Source: Tsukamurella sputi (GTDB taxonomy: Bacteria > Actinomycetota > Actinomycetes > Mycobacteriales > Mycobacteriaceae). Taken from it: 64,000 bases of DNA. Under the pieces are notes generated by a model. It was not told the origin of the DNA. It did not search any database and saw only the letters and a list, made by a program, of their open reading frames with translations. The stretch lies in assembly GCF_007858445.1 (NCBI RefSeq), contig NZ_VIGV01000004.1, positions 62,001 through 126,000 of the forward strand, in the 5' to 3' direction. Positions within the stretch are counted from its first letter, which is position 1, and the number at the start of each line of letters is the position of its first letter. The translations under genes were made by a program, and so were the position numbers. This document shows, piece after piece, positions 17,104-25,853 of this stretch.

Positions 17104-18414
17104 TCAGTGGCGGGGCAGGGCCGGCCGGTCATGCCGGCTCTCCGGGGCGAGGACGATCTGCTGGACGTCGAGGTATCCCGACCGGAAGCCCGCCTCGCTG
17201 TAGGCGAGGTAGAACTCCCACACCCGGCGGAACGCCGCCGAGTCCGCCGGCGGCGGAAGGGAATCGGGATCCTCGAGGAAGCGCTCGCGCCACAGCCGGA
17301 GGGTCTCGGCGTAGTGCATGCCGAACCGGTGCCGGGCGCGGACGGCGAGGCCCGCGCGCCCGGCCGCGGCGGCGATCGCCTCGGTGGAGGGGAGCATGCC
17401 CCCGGGGAAGACGTACTTCTGGATCCACGTGTAGGTGCGCAGGCTCGCCAGCATCCGGTCGTGCGGCATGGTGATGGCCTGCACCGCGATCCGGCCGCCC
17501 GGCGCCACCCGGCGCGCCAGGACCTCGAAGTACTCGTCCCAGTGCGCCGCGCCCACCGCCTCGATCATCTCGACCGAGACGACGGCGTCGTACTCGCCGT
17601 CGACGGCACGGTAGTCGAGCAGGTCCACCCGCACTCGATCGGTCAGTCCGGCCTCGCCGATCCGGCGCAGGGCGAGGTCGCGCTGCTCCACCGACAGGGT
17701 CACCGAGCGCACGGTCGCGCCGCGTGCGGCGGCGCGCAGGCACAGCTCGCCCCAGCCGGTTCCGATCTCGAGAAGCCGGGTCCCCGGGCCGACGCCCGCG
17801 GCGTCGAGGAGGCGATCGATCTTCGCGCGCTGGGCCTCCGCGAGCGCCGCCCAGGTCGCTCCGGTCGGGTCGGGCGCCCGAGTGACGCCGGGCTCGTCGT
17901 CGTGGAGCTCCCGCGCGCAGAACAACGCGCTCGAGTAGGTCAGCGTCTCGTCGAGGAATCGCGCGAACAGCTCGTTCGACAGGTCGTAGTGGTGGGAGAC
18001 GTTGGCCTGCACGTGATCGGGCGTGCCGAGCTCGGTGTCCGGCCGGGCGATCGCGGCGAGACCGCGCAGCGACTGGAGCCAGCGGGGGACGAGCACGGGC
18101 ATCCGCTCCGCCAGGGCGGTGAGCGTCGCGGCGAGGTCCGGCGCGTCCCACTCCCCGGCGACGTAGGCCTCGCCGAAACCGATGAGGCGGGCGGTGCCGA
18201 TCCGGCGGTGGACCGCATCGGGCGCGCGCAGGATGATCGCCGGGCCCGCCGGCCGGGGGTCTCCCGGGCCGGCGAGGGCGACGCCGCTGCGCGAGGTCGC
18301 GGCGCGGAGGAGGGCACGAGCGGCGCGACCGAAGACGCGGGCGCGCAGCCCCGCCGGGACCGGGACGGCGAGGTCGAGATCACGGGCGGGCAGGGCTTCG
18401 AGTTCGACGGTCAC
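17104..18414 (-). CDS. ufaA1: cyclopropane-fatty-acyl-phospholipid synthase family protein (UfaA1-like)
   Basis: A 436-aa SAM-dependent enzyme that would add a methylene or methyl group to an unsaturated acyl chain of phospholipids. The signatures are HHYDLSNELFARFLDETLTY, the SAM loop LEIGTGWGELCLRAAARG, and EMIEAVG. The start is GTG at 18414, overlapping the DUF1365 stop by four bases (GTGA). The order FAD oxidoreductase-DUF1365-synthase-(gene)-sigK-rskA matches M. tuberculosis Rv0449c-Rv0444c, where Rv0447c is ufaA1. The symbol rests on that remembered synteny. The exact lipid product is not known. Confidence 0.88.
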   Translation of the reverse strand: MTVELEALPARDLDLAVPVPAGLRARVFGRAARALLRAATSRSGVALAGPGDPRPAGPAIILRAPDAVHRRIGTARLIGFGEAYVAGEWDAPDLAATLTALAERMPVLVPRWLQSLRGLAAIARPDTELGTPDHVQANVSHHYDLSNELFARFLDETLTYSSALFCARELHDDEPGVTRAPDPTGATWAALAEAQRAKIDRLLDAAGVGPGTRLLEIGTGWGELCLRAAARGATVRSVTLSVEQRDLALRRIGEAGLTDRVRVDLLDYRAVDGEYDAVVSVEMIEAVGAAHWDEYFEVLARRVAPGGRIAVQAITMPHDRMLASLRTYTWIQKYVFPGGMLPSTEAIAAAAGRAGLAVRARHRFGMHYAETLRLWRERFLEDPDSLPPPADSAAFRRVWEFYLAYSEAGFRSGYLDVQQIVLAPESRHDRPALPRH

Positions 18415-19151
18415 TGTTTCGCTTCCTGTTCGACGGTGGCGGGACGGGGGAGCAGGGGCAGGCCGCAGGCCCACAGGCGGATGCCGTGCAGCCGGATCCG
18501 CGCGGCGACGACGAGCGGCACGAGCGGAGCGCGCAGCTGCGCGAGCAGGATCCGTCGTGGGGTCGCCGGCCTGCGCGTGCCGCGCCAGTGCGCGGTGAAC
18601 GGTGCGCGGCCGGGCCGTTCGAGCACCACGTCGATCGAGAGGGTCTCGGCCGGCTCCGGCATGCGCAGGCGGTAGACACCGTCGATCGGGTGGAAGGGCG
18701 AGACGAAGAACTCCTTGGCCACGCTCGCGCCGGAGCGGGCCTCGGGGCCGAGCACGTAGGCGTGCCTGCCGCCGTAGGTGTTGTGCACCTCCGCGACCAC
18801 GGCGGCGACGGCCCCGAACTCGTCGTGGCACCAGAAGACCGTGAGCGGATCGAAGACGTAGCCCAGGCACCGGGCGTTGAGCAGCGCGGTGATCGGACCG
18901 CCCGGCACCTCGACGCCGTGCTCGCGCAGAACCTGCTCCACCCGGCTCCGCAGGGTGTCCGCACCGTCGGCCGCCGGCGAGAGGTGATCGGCCGCACGGA
19001 AGCCCACCACGGGCCGCAGCCAGCGCGGCACCCGCGGCGGAGCGTCGACGTCGATGAACCAACTCGCGCTCCGATAGCGGAAACCGTGCTCGATCGGCGA
19101 CCGTCGCAGGTGGCCGATCTCGGTGTCGTACATCGCGGGCGCGAGGGTCAC
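18411..19151 (-). CDS. DUF1365 family protein
   Basis: A 246-aa DUF1365 protein. Members are nearly always found between an FAD-dependent oxidoreductase and a cyclopropane-type synthase, as here, but their reaction is unknown. Visible family features are HGFRYRSASWFIDVD near the N-terminus, CLGYVFDPLTVFWC, and the HNTYGGRHAYVL segment. The start is GTG at 19151, overlapping the upstream oxidoreductase stop by four bases; the first Met inside the reading frame is seven codons later. It is likely a cytosolic or membrane-associated partner in modification of acyl chains. Confidence 0.87.
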   Translation of the reverse strand: MTLAPAMYDTEIGHLRRSPIEHGFRYRSASWFIDVDAPPRVPRWLRPVVGFRAADHLSPAADGADTLRSRVEQVLREHGVEVPGGPITALLNARCLGYVFDPLTVFWCHDEFGAVAAVVAEVHNTYGGRHAYVLGPEARSGASVAKEFFVSPFHPIDGVYRLRMPEPAETLSIDVVLERPGRAPFTAHWRGTRRPATPRRILLAQLRAPLVPLVVAARIRLHGIRLWACGLPLLPRPATVEQEAKQ

Positions 19152-20407
19152 GGCGCACCTGCTTCGATCCGCGCGGCGGCCCGCATCCCCGATGCCGCGC
19201 CGTCCTCGTGGAAGCCCCACCCGTGGTAGGCGCCGGCGAACGCCAGTACCGGGCCGGAGATCTCGTCGAGCCTGCTCGCCGCGGCGACCGACTCCACGGT
19301 GAACGCCGGATGCTCGTAGTCCAGCTCCGCGAGGACCCGCCGCGGATCGACCAGGTCGTCGCCGCCCAATGTGACCAGGGCGGTCTCCCCGCCGCTGGGC
19401 AGCCCCATGAGCCGGTTCAGGTCGTAGGTCACGCAGACGCGCCCGCCGCTGCCGGCGAGGTAGTTCCACGAGCCGCGCGCGTTCTGCGTGCGCGGGAGCA
19501 GCGACGTGTCCGTGTGCAGGAGGCCGGGATTCGGGGTGTACCGGATCGCGCCCAGCAGTTCCCGTTCGAGCGGAGCGGGGTCGTCGAGGAGCGCGAGCGC
19601 CTGGTGCGGGTGGACGGCGACGACGGCACCGTCGAACTCCTCCGCCCGGCCGGCGTCGTCGACGATCCGCACGCCCCGCGCGGTGCGCGCCAGCGAGCGG
19701 ACGCCGACGCCGGTGCGGACGTCGGCGACGCCGGCGGCGATCCGCTCGACGTACCGTGCGGAACCGTCGACCACGGTGCGCCATTGGAGCGAGCTGCCCA
19801 CTGAGAGCATCCCGTGATTGGCGAGGAACCGGAACAGGTAGCGGGCCGGATAGGCGTCGACGTCGTCGGGCGGGCACGACCACACGGCGGCGACCAGAGG
19901 GCGCAGGAAACCGTGGACCAGGCGGTCGCTGAAGCCCTCCCGGCGCACGAACTCCCCGAGCGGGACGTCCGCAGTGCCGTCGTCGAGATGCCGCCGGGCG
20001 CTGCGGTGGAATCGTGGCACCTCGGCCAGCAGCCGCAGGTGCCGCGGGTCGACGAGGCGGCGCGGCGAGGGGATCAGACCCCGCAGGCCTTTGCCGCCCG
20101 CGAACTCGACGCCGCGGGCGTCGTCCCGGATCGACATGCTCATCTCCGCGTCGCGGGTCGCGACGCCCAGCTCGTCGAAGAGCCGGCACAGGACGGGGTA
20201 GGTGCGGTCGTTGTGGACGAGGAAGCCGGAATCCACGTGCACCGGAGCGCCGAGACCCAGGTCCACCGCATGGGTGTGCGCGTGCCCGCCGAGCCGTCGG
20301 TCGCGCTCGTAGAGCGTCACCCGGGCGGACCTGCTCAACTCGTGGGCGGCGACGAGTCCGCTGACTCCGCTGCCGACGACGGCGAAGCGTCTGCTTCCAC
20401 TGTTCAT
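19148..20407 (-). CDS. FAD-dependent amine oxidase-like oxidoreductase
   Basis: A 419-aa flavoprotein with the N-terminal dinucleotide motif VVGSGVSGLVAAHELS and the second-strand acidic region LYERDRRLGGHAHTH, of the NAD(P)/FAD oxidoreductase family seen beside DUF1365 and cyclopropane synthases. The ATG at 20407 is chosen over the ATG at 20416. The earlier ATG lies inside a CCGAAT -10 box of a SigK-type promoter and could not be in the mRNA; 20407 lies eight bases downstream of the box and would be the first codon of a leaderless transcript. It is the first gene of the sigK-linked operon and corresponds in position to Rv0449c. Confidence 0.85.
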   Translation of the reverse strand: MNSGSRRFAVVGSGVSGLVAAHELSRSARVTLYERDRRLGGHAHTHAVDLGLGAPVHVDSGFLVHNDRTYPVLCRLFDELGVATRDAEMSMSIRDDARGVEFAGGKGLRGLIPSPRRLVDPRHLRLLAEVPRFHRSARRHLDDGTADVPLGEFVRREGFSDRLVHGFLRPLVAAVWSCPPDDVDAYPARYLFRFLANHGMLSVGSSLQWRTVVDGSARYVERIAAGVADVRTGVGVRSLARTARGVRIVDDAGRAEEFDGAVVAVHPHQALALLDDPAPLERELLGAIRYTPNPGLLHTDTSLLPRTQNARGSWNYLAGSGGRVCVTYDLNRLMGLPSGGETALVTLGGDDLVDPRRVLAELDYEHPAFTVESVAAASRLDEISGPVLAFAGAYHGWGFHEDGAASGMRAAARIEAGAP

Positions 20408-20414
20408 GCCCGTC

Positions 20415-20441
20415 ATTCGGAGCCGTGCGGCCGGCGGATGG
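20415..20441 (-). promoter_or_regulatory. SigK-type promoter
   Basis: On the minus strand CCATCC (20441-20436) and CCGAAT (20420-20415) are separated by 15 bases. They match the -35 and -10 elements I remember for mycobacterial SigK. The -10 box overlaps a possible upstream ATG of the oxidoreductase gene, which fixes the true start at 20407. Confidence 0.7.
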
Positions 20442-20490
20442 GATTGTGCGGGGAGATTCTTCCCACCCTGTGCGGAGACGGTTCCGGCGT

Positions 20491-20496
20491 TAGCGT
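20491..20496 (+). promoter_or_regulatory. -10 box for leaderless SDR-fusion gene
   Basis: TAGCGT ends six bases before the ATG at 20503, so transcription should begin at the start codon. The GGAGG between them would then not be transcribed. Confidence 0.4.
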
Positions 20497-20502
20497 GGAG
20501 GC

Positions 20503-21849
20503 ATGGGAATCCAACGATCGGCAGTCATCGACGCCCCCGTGGACGAGGTCTTCGCCTGGTTCTCCCGGCCCGGGGCCTTCGCCCGCCTGCAGGCCCCCTG
20601 GGTACCGATGCGCCTGCGCTCACAGGCGGATTCGTTGAAGAACGGCGTGACCATGATCGACCTGCCCGGCGGGCTGCAGTGGCGCGCCGAGCACGACCCG
20701 TCGGGATACGTCGAGGGGCGCCGCTTCGTCGACGAGGTGACCGCCGACGGCGTCCGCTCCCTGCCCGCCGGCCTGTTCCCGTGGCGGCACGTGCACGGCT
20801 TCGAGCCGGTCGATGCGGCGCGCACGCGGGTGACCGACGAGGTGCACACGCCCGTGCCCGAGGCCCTGCTCTCGGAGGTCATCGAGTTCCGGTACCGGCG
20901 CCTGGCCGGCGACCTCGCCGCGCACCGTCGCGCCGCGAACGCGGGGCTGCGGCCGTCCACCATCGCGGTCACCGGGGCCTCCGGCCTGGTCGGCAAGGAC
21001 CTCACGGCCTTCCTCAGCACCGGCGGGCACCGCGTGCTGCGACTGGTGCGCGGCGCACCGCAGTCCGAGGACGAGCGTCGCTGGGATCCCGAGGCGCCGG
21101 ACCCCGCCGCCCTGGAGGGCGTGGACGCGGTGATCCACCTCGCCGGTGCCGGCATCGCCGGCCGGTTCACCGACGAGCACAAGCGCGCGATCGAGGAGAG
21201 CCGCATCGAGCCGACCCGCCGGCTCGCCCGGGCCGCGGCGCAGGCCGGTGTGCCGGTCTTCGTGAGCGCCTCGGCCGTCGGCTACTACGGCCGCGACCGC
21301 GGCGACGAGGTGCTGACCGAGACCGCCGCCGGGCCCGCCGAGGCCGACTTCCTCTCCGAGGTGGTGCGCCGGTGGGAGGACGCCGCGCACGACGGCGCGG
21401 GGGAGGGCACCCGCGTGGTGACGGTGCGGACGGGGATCGTGCAGGCGCCGCAGGGCGGCACGCTCGGTCTGCTCCTGCCGCTCTTCCGCCTGGGCCTCGG
21501 CGGGCGGCTCGGCGACGGCCGGCAGTGGCAGCCGTGGGTGAGCATCGACGACCTCGTCGACGTCTACCACCGCGCGGTGTGGGACACGGAGCTGTCGGGC
21601 CCCGTCAACGCCGTGGCGCCGGGCGTCGTCCGTAACGCGGTCTACACGCGGGCCCTCGGGCGGGCCGTGCACCGGCCCACCCTGCTCCCCGTGCCCGCCT
21701 TCGGCCCCGCACTGCTGCTCGGACGGGAAGGCGCCGACGACCTCGCCTTCGCCTCCCAGCGGGTGCGTCCGGCCGTGCTCGAGGAGCGCGGACACCCGTT
21801 CCGGCACCCGAGCATCGAGCGGGCGCTCGCGCACCTGCTCGGCGGCTGA
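20503..21849 (+). CDS. SRPBCC domain fused to TIGR01777 epimerase-type SDR
   Basis: A 448-aa two-domain protein. Residues ~1-145 form an SRPBCC/START-like lipid-binding barrel (IDAPVDEVFAWFSRPGAFARL), and ~150-448 form a TIGR01777 extended SDR with cofactor motif TGASGLVG and the conserved SASAVGYYGR. This fusion is common in mycobacteria and relatives and is annotated as an epimerase-like or cell-division-inhibitor-like protein, without a proven reaction. The ATG at 20503 has a TAGCGT box six bases before it. It is divergent from the SigK operon and converges on the next gene with a 7-base gap. Confidence 0.87.
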   Translation: MGIQRSAVIDAPVDEVFAWFSRPGAFARLQAPWVPMRLRSQADSLKNGVTMIDLPGGLQWRAEHDPSGYVEGRRFVDEVTADGVRSLPAGLFPWRHVHGFEPVDAARTRVTDEVHTPVPEALLSEVIEFRYRRLAGDLAAHRRAANAGLRPSTIAVTGASGLVGKDLTAFLSTGGHRVLRLVRGAPQSEDERRWDPEAPDPAALEGVDAVIHLAGAGIAGRFTDEHKRAIEESRIEPTRRLARAAAQAGVPVFVSASAVGYYGRDRGDEVLTETAAGPAEADFLSEVVRRWEDAAHDGAGEGTRVVTVRTGIVQAPQGGTLGLLLPLFRLGLGGRLGDGRQWQPWVSIDDLVDVYHRAVWDTELSGPVNAVAPGVVRNAVYTRALGRAVHRPTLLPVPAFGPALLLGREGADDLAFASQRVRPAVLEERGHPFRHPSIERALAHLLGG

Positions 21850-21856
21850 GCGGCGC

Positions 21857-23365
21857 TCAGAACTCCCAGGTGTGCACCGGGTTCCCCTCGTGCATGTGCT
21901 GGACGTAGTCGGCCAGCATCCCGCGCAGCGCCTGCGCGCGGGTCTCGCCGGCCGCCTCGCGGTTCGCGACCGCCTGCCGTTGCCACGACGAGCCCGTCTG
22001 GCGGGAGATGCACCGGCCCTCGAGCACCTGCATGTAGCGCTCGCGTGAGCGCGAGCCCACGCCGTAGGCCTTGAGGCCCTCGTCCATCAGGGGGAGCAGG
22101 CGGCGCAGCACCAGCTCGTCGGGCCGGATCCACCCGACGTTCGGCCAGTACAGGCCCGCGTCGAAGGCGTCCCGGGCGCCGGAGTGCAGGTTCTCGGTCG
22201 CCGCGTCAAAGCTCATCTGCGTCCAGATGGGGCGGTCCGCCTCGACCAGCGCGCGGACCACGCCGTAGTAGAAGGCGGCGTTGGCCATCGTGTCGACCAC
22301 CGTCGGGCCGGCGGGTAGCACGCGGTTCTCCACACGCAGATGGGCGTGCCCGTCGACCACGTCGTACACGGGCCGGTTCCAGCGGTAGACGGTGCCGTTG
22401 TGCATGCGCAGCTCGGGCAGCTCGGGGGACTCGCCGCGCGAGACCACCTCGAGCGGGTCGACGTCGCTGCACACCGGCAGTAGCGCGGGGAAGTACCGCG
22501 TGTTCTCCTCGAACAGGTCAAAGGTGGAGGTGATCCACCGTTCGCCGAACCAGACCCGGGGGCGCACGCCCTGGTTGCGCAGCTCGATCGGCCGGGTGTC
22601 GGTGGCCTGCTCGAACAGCGGGATCCGGGTCTCGTGCCACAGGGCCTTGCCGGCGAGGAAGGGCGAGTTCGCGGCGATCGCCACCTGCACGCCCGCGATG
22701 GCCTGCGCGGCGTTCCAGTGCGCCGCGAAGTCCTCGGGCGCCACCCGCAGGTGCAGCTGCAGCGAGGTGCACGCCGCCTCGGGCAGGATCGTGTCCGACG
22801 TGATGTCGAGCCGCTCGCCCACCACCGCGCCGGGGAGCGGCGCGCCCTCGATGTCGATCTCGATGTCCTCGCCGCGGGCCGCGAAGACCTGCTCGTTGAG
22901 GAGGTCGTACCGGGGGTTCGCGGAGAACCACTGCTTGCCGAAGTGCTCCTCCTCGAGGGTCGGGAGCATGCCGATCATCACGAGGTTCGAGCCCGCCGCC
23001 CGCGCGCGTTCGTCGGCCCGGTTCAGCGAGTCCCGCAGCGAGTCCTCGAGGTTCTCCGTGCTCTGGTCGACGAAGGGCCGCGGCGCCACGTTGATCTCGA
23101 TGTTGAACTGGCCCAACTCGGTCTGGAAGTCCGGGTCGGCGATCGCGTCCAGGGCCTCCGCGTTCGCCATGGCCGGTTCCATCGCGTCGTCGACGAGGTT
23201 CAGCTCGACCTCCATGCCGAGCAGCGGTTCCGGCGGCGCGCCGTCGTCCGTGAACAGGCCCTCGGCGAGCATCCGGGCGATGGCGTCCGTTCCGCGTTGG
23301 ACCTGGCGACGGAACCGCATGCGGTCCTCGCGCGTGAACACCCTGGCATCGACGTCGGCACCCAT
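21857..23365 (-). CDS. glutamate-cysteine ligase family 2 (GCS2-like) protein
   Basis: A 502-aa ATP-dependent carboxylate-amine ligase of the GCS2/YbdK-like family. EVELNLVDD near the N-terminus, TELGQFNIEINVAPR, and SLQLHLRV (metal/ATP residues) are typical. These proteins may join glutamate to an amine or to cysteine, but the substrate of this actinobacterial branch is not settled and mycolate bacteria use mycothiol rather than glutathione. The ATG at 23365 begins at the family's usual MGADV-type N-terminus; the upstream extension to 23542 overlaps the divergent promoter and is rejected. The Shine-Dalgarno is weak. Confidence 0.83.
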   Translation of the reverse strand: MGADVDARVFTREDRMRFRRQVQRGTDAIARMLAEGLFTDDGAPPEPLLGMEVELNLVDDAMEPAMANAEALDAIADPDFQTELGQFNIEINVAPRPFVDQSTENLEDSLRDSLNRADERARAAGSNLVMIGMLPTLEEEHFGKQWFSANPRYDLLNEQVFAARGEDIEIDIEGAPLPGAVVGERLDITSDTILPEAACTSLQLHLRVAPEDFAAHWNAAQAIAGVQVAIAANSPFLAGKALWHETRIPLFEQATDTRPIELRNQGVRPRVWFGERWITSTFDLFEENTRYFPALLPVCSDVDPLEVVSRGESPELPELRMHNGTVYRWNRPVYDVVDGHAHLRVENRVLPAGPTVVDTMANAAFYYGVVRALVEADRPIWTQMSFDAATENLHSGARDAFDAGLYWPNVGWIRPDELVLRRLLPLMDEGLKAYGVGSRSRERYMQVLEGRCISRQTGSSWQRQAVANREAAGETRAQALRGMLADYVQHMHEGNPVHTWEF

Positions 23366-23455
23366 GACTCGCAGCTTTGCAGAAGCGGCGCGCGGCGCGG
23401 GCCGGATTCCGGGCATCGACACCGGGAGCGAATTCGCGATCGCAACACTCTTCGC

Positions 23456-23461
23456 TAGAGT
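23456..23461 (+). promoter_or_regulatory. -10 box for the secreted protein gene
   Basis: TAGAGT, predicting transcription from about 23468 and a leader of about 46 bases that carries the AAGGAG of the gene. Confidence 0.35.
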
Positions 23462-23513
23462 GGCACCGCGAACAGCGCTGTCGGCGCTGCGGATCGACCC
23501 AAGGAGAGCACTC

Positions 23514-24230
23514 GTGCGGACCGTTCGGAACACCCTGGCCATCGGCGCGGCCGTCGTCGCCCTCGTCGCCCCCGCGGCGATCGCACAGGCGGACCCCGCC
23601 GGCGCACCGACGACCCCCGTCGACCGGTTGCTGCTGGCCGACGGCGAGTTCCCCGCCGGCTACGAGGTCATGCCGCTCTCGGTCGCGGAGCGGCTGGAGA
23701 TGATCGCCCCGCTCAACCAGTTCGCGAAGAACCTCAAGGTCACTCCCGCGGAGTGCGCGCCCAAGGTCACGCCCGCGCTGCAGCAGCGCGCCAGCGACCT
23801 CCCCATGGTCAGCGCCTTCAGCGACCGCACCACCACCGGCCTCGTCGAGGTCCTCTCCACGGGGTCCGCGGGCACGAACGCGGACATGCTGAGCAAGTGC
23901 AGCGACGTCACCGTCGAGCTGGAGCCGAACGAGCAGGTCCCGGCCACCGCGCACATCCGCATCAAGGTGGCCCGCGCCTCCGTGCCCGGCGTGCCCGCGG
24001 GTGCCGTGGTGATCGCGACCCAGGGCACCGGCACCGTCAGCGTCAAGGGGAAGGACGGCAAGCCGGGCAAGGAGCGCAAGGTCGATGTGAACCAGATCGA
24101 GGGCGTCTCGCAGGTGCGCGGCCTGACGGTGGTCGTCACCGCATCGGGCTCGCAGGGCGGCAAGCTCGACCGCGGGGCCTTCGCGCAGACGCTGACCAAG
24201 GCCGTCGACAAGGTCCGCGACGCGAAGTAG
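23514..24230 (+). CDS. secreted protein of unknown function (DUF5642-like)
   Basis: A 238-aa exported protein. The start is GTG at 23514, seven bases after AAGGAG. A signal peptide (residues 1-27, RNTLAIGAAVVALVAPAAIA, cleavage near QADPA) leads into a soluble domain beginning VDRLLLADGEFPAGYEV. The layout resembles DUF5642/PknH-sensor-like exported proteins of mycobacteria, but the match is by eye and weak. Two Cys (in AECAPK and SKCSDV) may form an extracytoplasmic disulfide. It is convergent with the amidohydrolase gene, 3 bases apart. No function is claimed. Confidence 0.7.
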   Translation: MRTVRNTLAIGAAVVALVAPAAIAQADPAGAPTTPVDRLLLADGEFPAGYEVMPLSVAERLEMIAPLNQFAKNLKVTPAECAPKVTPALQQRASDLPMVSAFSDRTTTGLVEVLSTGSAGTNADMLSKCSDVTVELEPNEQVPATAHIRIKVARASVPGVPAGAVVIATQGTGTVSVKGKDGKPGKERKVDVNQIEGVSQVRGLTVVVTASGSQGGKLDRGAFAQTLTKAVDKVRDAK

Positions 24231-24233
24231 GGC

Positions 24234-25853
24234 TCACCCGGCCGCGATGCCGTCGGCGCACCAGCGGGTGACCCCCGCCGTGACCGTGCGCCGGACCCGC
24301 GCGGTGAGCAGCGAGTCGGGTCCCTGCGCGAACGGGTCGGTGTCGAGCACGACGAAGTCGGCGGCGAGCCCCGCGGCGAGCACGCCGGCCTCGTCCTCCC
24401 AGCGGCACGCGTAGGCGGCGTCGCGGGTGGCGTGGCCCAGGGCCTCTGCGAGCGGCAGTGCGTACTGCGGCAGGTTCGGCGGCAGCGCCGGGTCGATCGC
24501 CGAGCGCCGCGTCGACGCGATGAACAGGTTCGGCAGCGGGGGATGCGGCGCCGTCGGGGCGTCCGAGCCGAACGCCAGGCGGGCGCCCGCCGCGGTGATC
24601 TCGGGCCACGGGTAGCCCCGCTCGCTCCGGTGATCGCCGAGGCTCGCGCGCCACGTCTCCTGGATCGCCGGGTCCGCGTGGACCGGCTGCATCGACGCCA
24701 CCAGACCGAGCGCCGCGAGCCGGGCGATGCCGTCCTCGCCGACCACCTCGAGGTGCTCGAGGCGGTGCCGTCGCTCGCGCGGGCCGTTCGCGGCGATCGC
24801 GCGCTCCACCGCGGTGAGCGCGATGTCGGAGGCGGCGTCGCCGATGGCGTGCATCGCGACCTGCAGGCCGGCCGCGTCCGCCGCGCGGACCACGGGCTCG
24901 AGCTCGGCGAGCGGCCAGATCGGGCCCGGGTGGGAGCCGTCGGCGAAGGGCGCGCGCATGGCCGCTGTGCAGCTGTCGATCACGCCGTCCACCATGATCT
25001 TGATCCCGGCGATGCGGATCGGCCCGCCCCGCAGTCGCTCCGCGTGCGCCGCGGCCTCGGCCACCTGCGCGAGATCGCGTTCCGCGTCGCCGGACGGGAC
25101 GATGAGCCAGTGCGCGGCGATCCGCATCGCGAGGCCGTCGGCCGCCGCCCGCTCGAGCGCCGCGAGGTCCTCGGCGCGCATCGCCATGTCGACGGCGCCC
25201 GTGACGCCGGTCCGCAGATAGGCGTCCATCGCGGTGCGCAGCGCCGCGTCGCGGTCCGCGTCGGTGACCCGCGCGGCGAGGAAGTCGCTCGCGAGGCCCA
25301 GTGCCGCCATCTCCAGGAGAAGACCGGTCGCGGCCCCGTCGGCGTCGCGGACGACGGTCCCGCCCACCGGATCGGGCGTCCCGGCGTCGATGCCCAATTC
25401 GGCCAGCGCGGCGCTGTTGACCCACATCGAGTGCATGTCGTTCGAGTGCAGGTAGACGGGCCGGTCCGGGACCGCCGCGTCGAGCAGATGCCGGTCGGGC
25501 GCGCGGCCCGCCAGCGGCCCCAGCAGCCAGCCCCCACCGGTCAGGCGCGCCGCGGACGCGTGCTCGGCCGCGAAGGCCCGCAGCCGGTCCTGCAGATCGG
25601 CGGCATCGCGCACATCGAGCAGGTCCAGGCTGTTCAGGGACGTCCCCATCTCGACGAGGTGGGTGTGTGCGTCGATGAACCCGGGGAGCACGAGCGCGCC
25701 GGCCAGGTCCACGACCTCGGCGTCCGGGGCGAGGGCGGCGGCACCGTCGTCCGAGCCGACGTAGGCCAGGCGCGCCCCGTCCACGACGAGGGACTGCGCG
25801 TGCGGGTTGGCGGGGTCGACGGTGACCACCCGCCCGTTCCGGTAGTGGATCAA
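24234..25853 (-). CDS. amidohydrolase (YtcJ-like, COG1574)
   Basis: A 539-aa metal-dependent hydrolase of the amidohydrolase superfamily. The first metal motif is DAHTH after LPGF; later come MHAIGD and the terminal FGSDAPT motif with the catalytic Asp. The start is TTG at 25853, with AAGGAG eight bases upstream. It overlaps the permease stop by four bases (TTGA), a rare start codon supported by the lack of a better one and by the family N-terminus HYRNGRVVTVD. It is co-transcribed with an NCS1 permease and likely hydrolyses the imported compound (an N-heterocycle or amide). Control by the divergent LacI protein is inferred. Confidence 0.85.
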   Translation of the reverse strand: MIHYRNGRVVTVDPANPHAQSLVVDGARLAYVGSDDGAAALAPDAEVVDLAGALVLPGFIDAHTHLVEMGTSLNSLDLLDVRDAADLQDRLRAFAAEHASAARLTGGGWLLGPLAGRAPDRHLLDAAVPDRPVYLHSNDMHSMWVNSAALAELGIDAGTPDPVGGTVVRDADGAATGLLLEMAALGLASDFLAARVTDADRDAALRTAMDAYLRTGVTGAVDMAMRAEDLAALERAAADGLAMRIAAHWLIVPSGDAERDLAQVAEAAAHAERLRGGPIRIAGIKIMVDGVIDSCTAAMRAPFADGSHPGPIWPLAELEPVVRAADAAGLQVAMHAIGDAASDIALTAVERAIAANGPRERRHRLEHLEVVGEDGIARLAALGLVASMQPVHADPAIQETWRASLGDHRSERGYPWPEITAAGARLAFGSDAPTAPHPPLPNLFIASTRRSAIDPALPPNLPQYALPLAEALGHATRDAAYACRWEDEAGVLAAGLAADFVVLDTDPFAQGPDSLLTARVRRTVTAGVTRWCADGIAAG

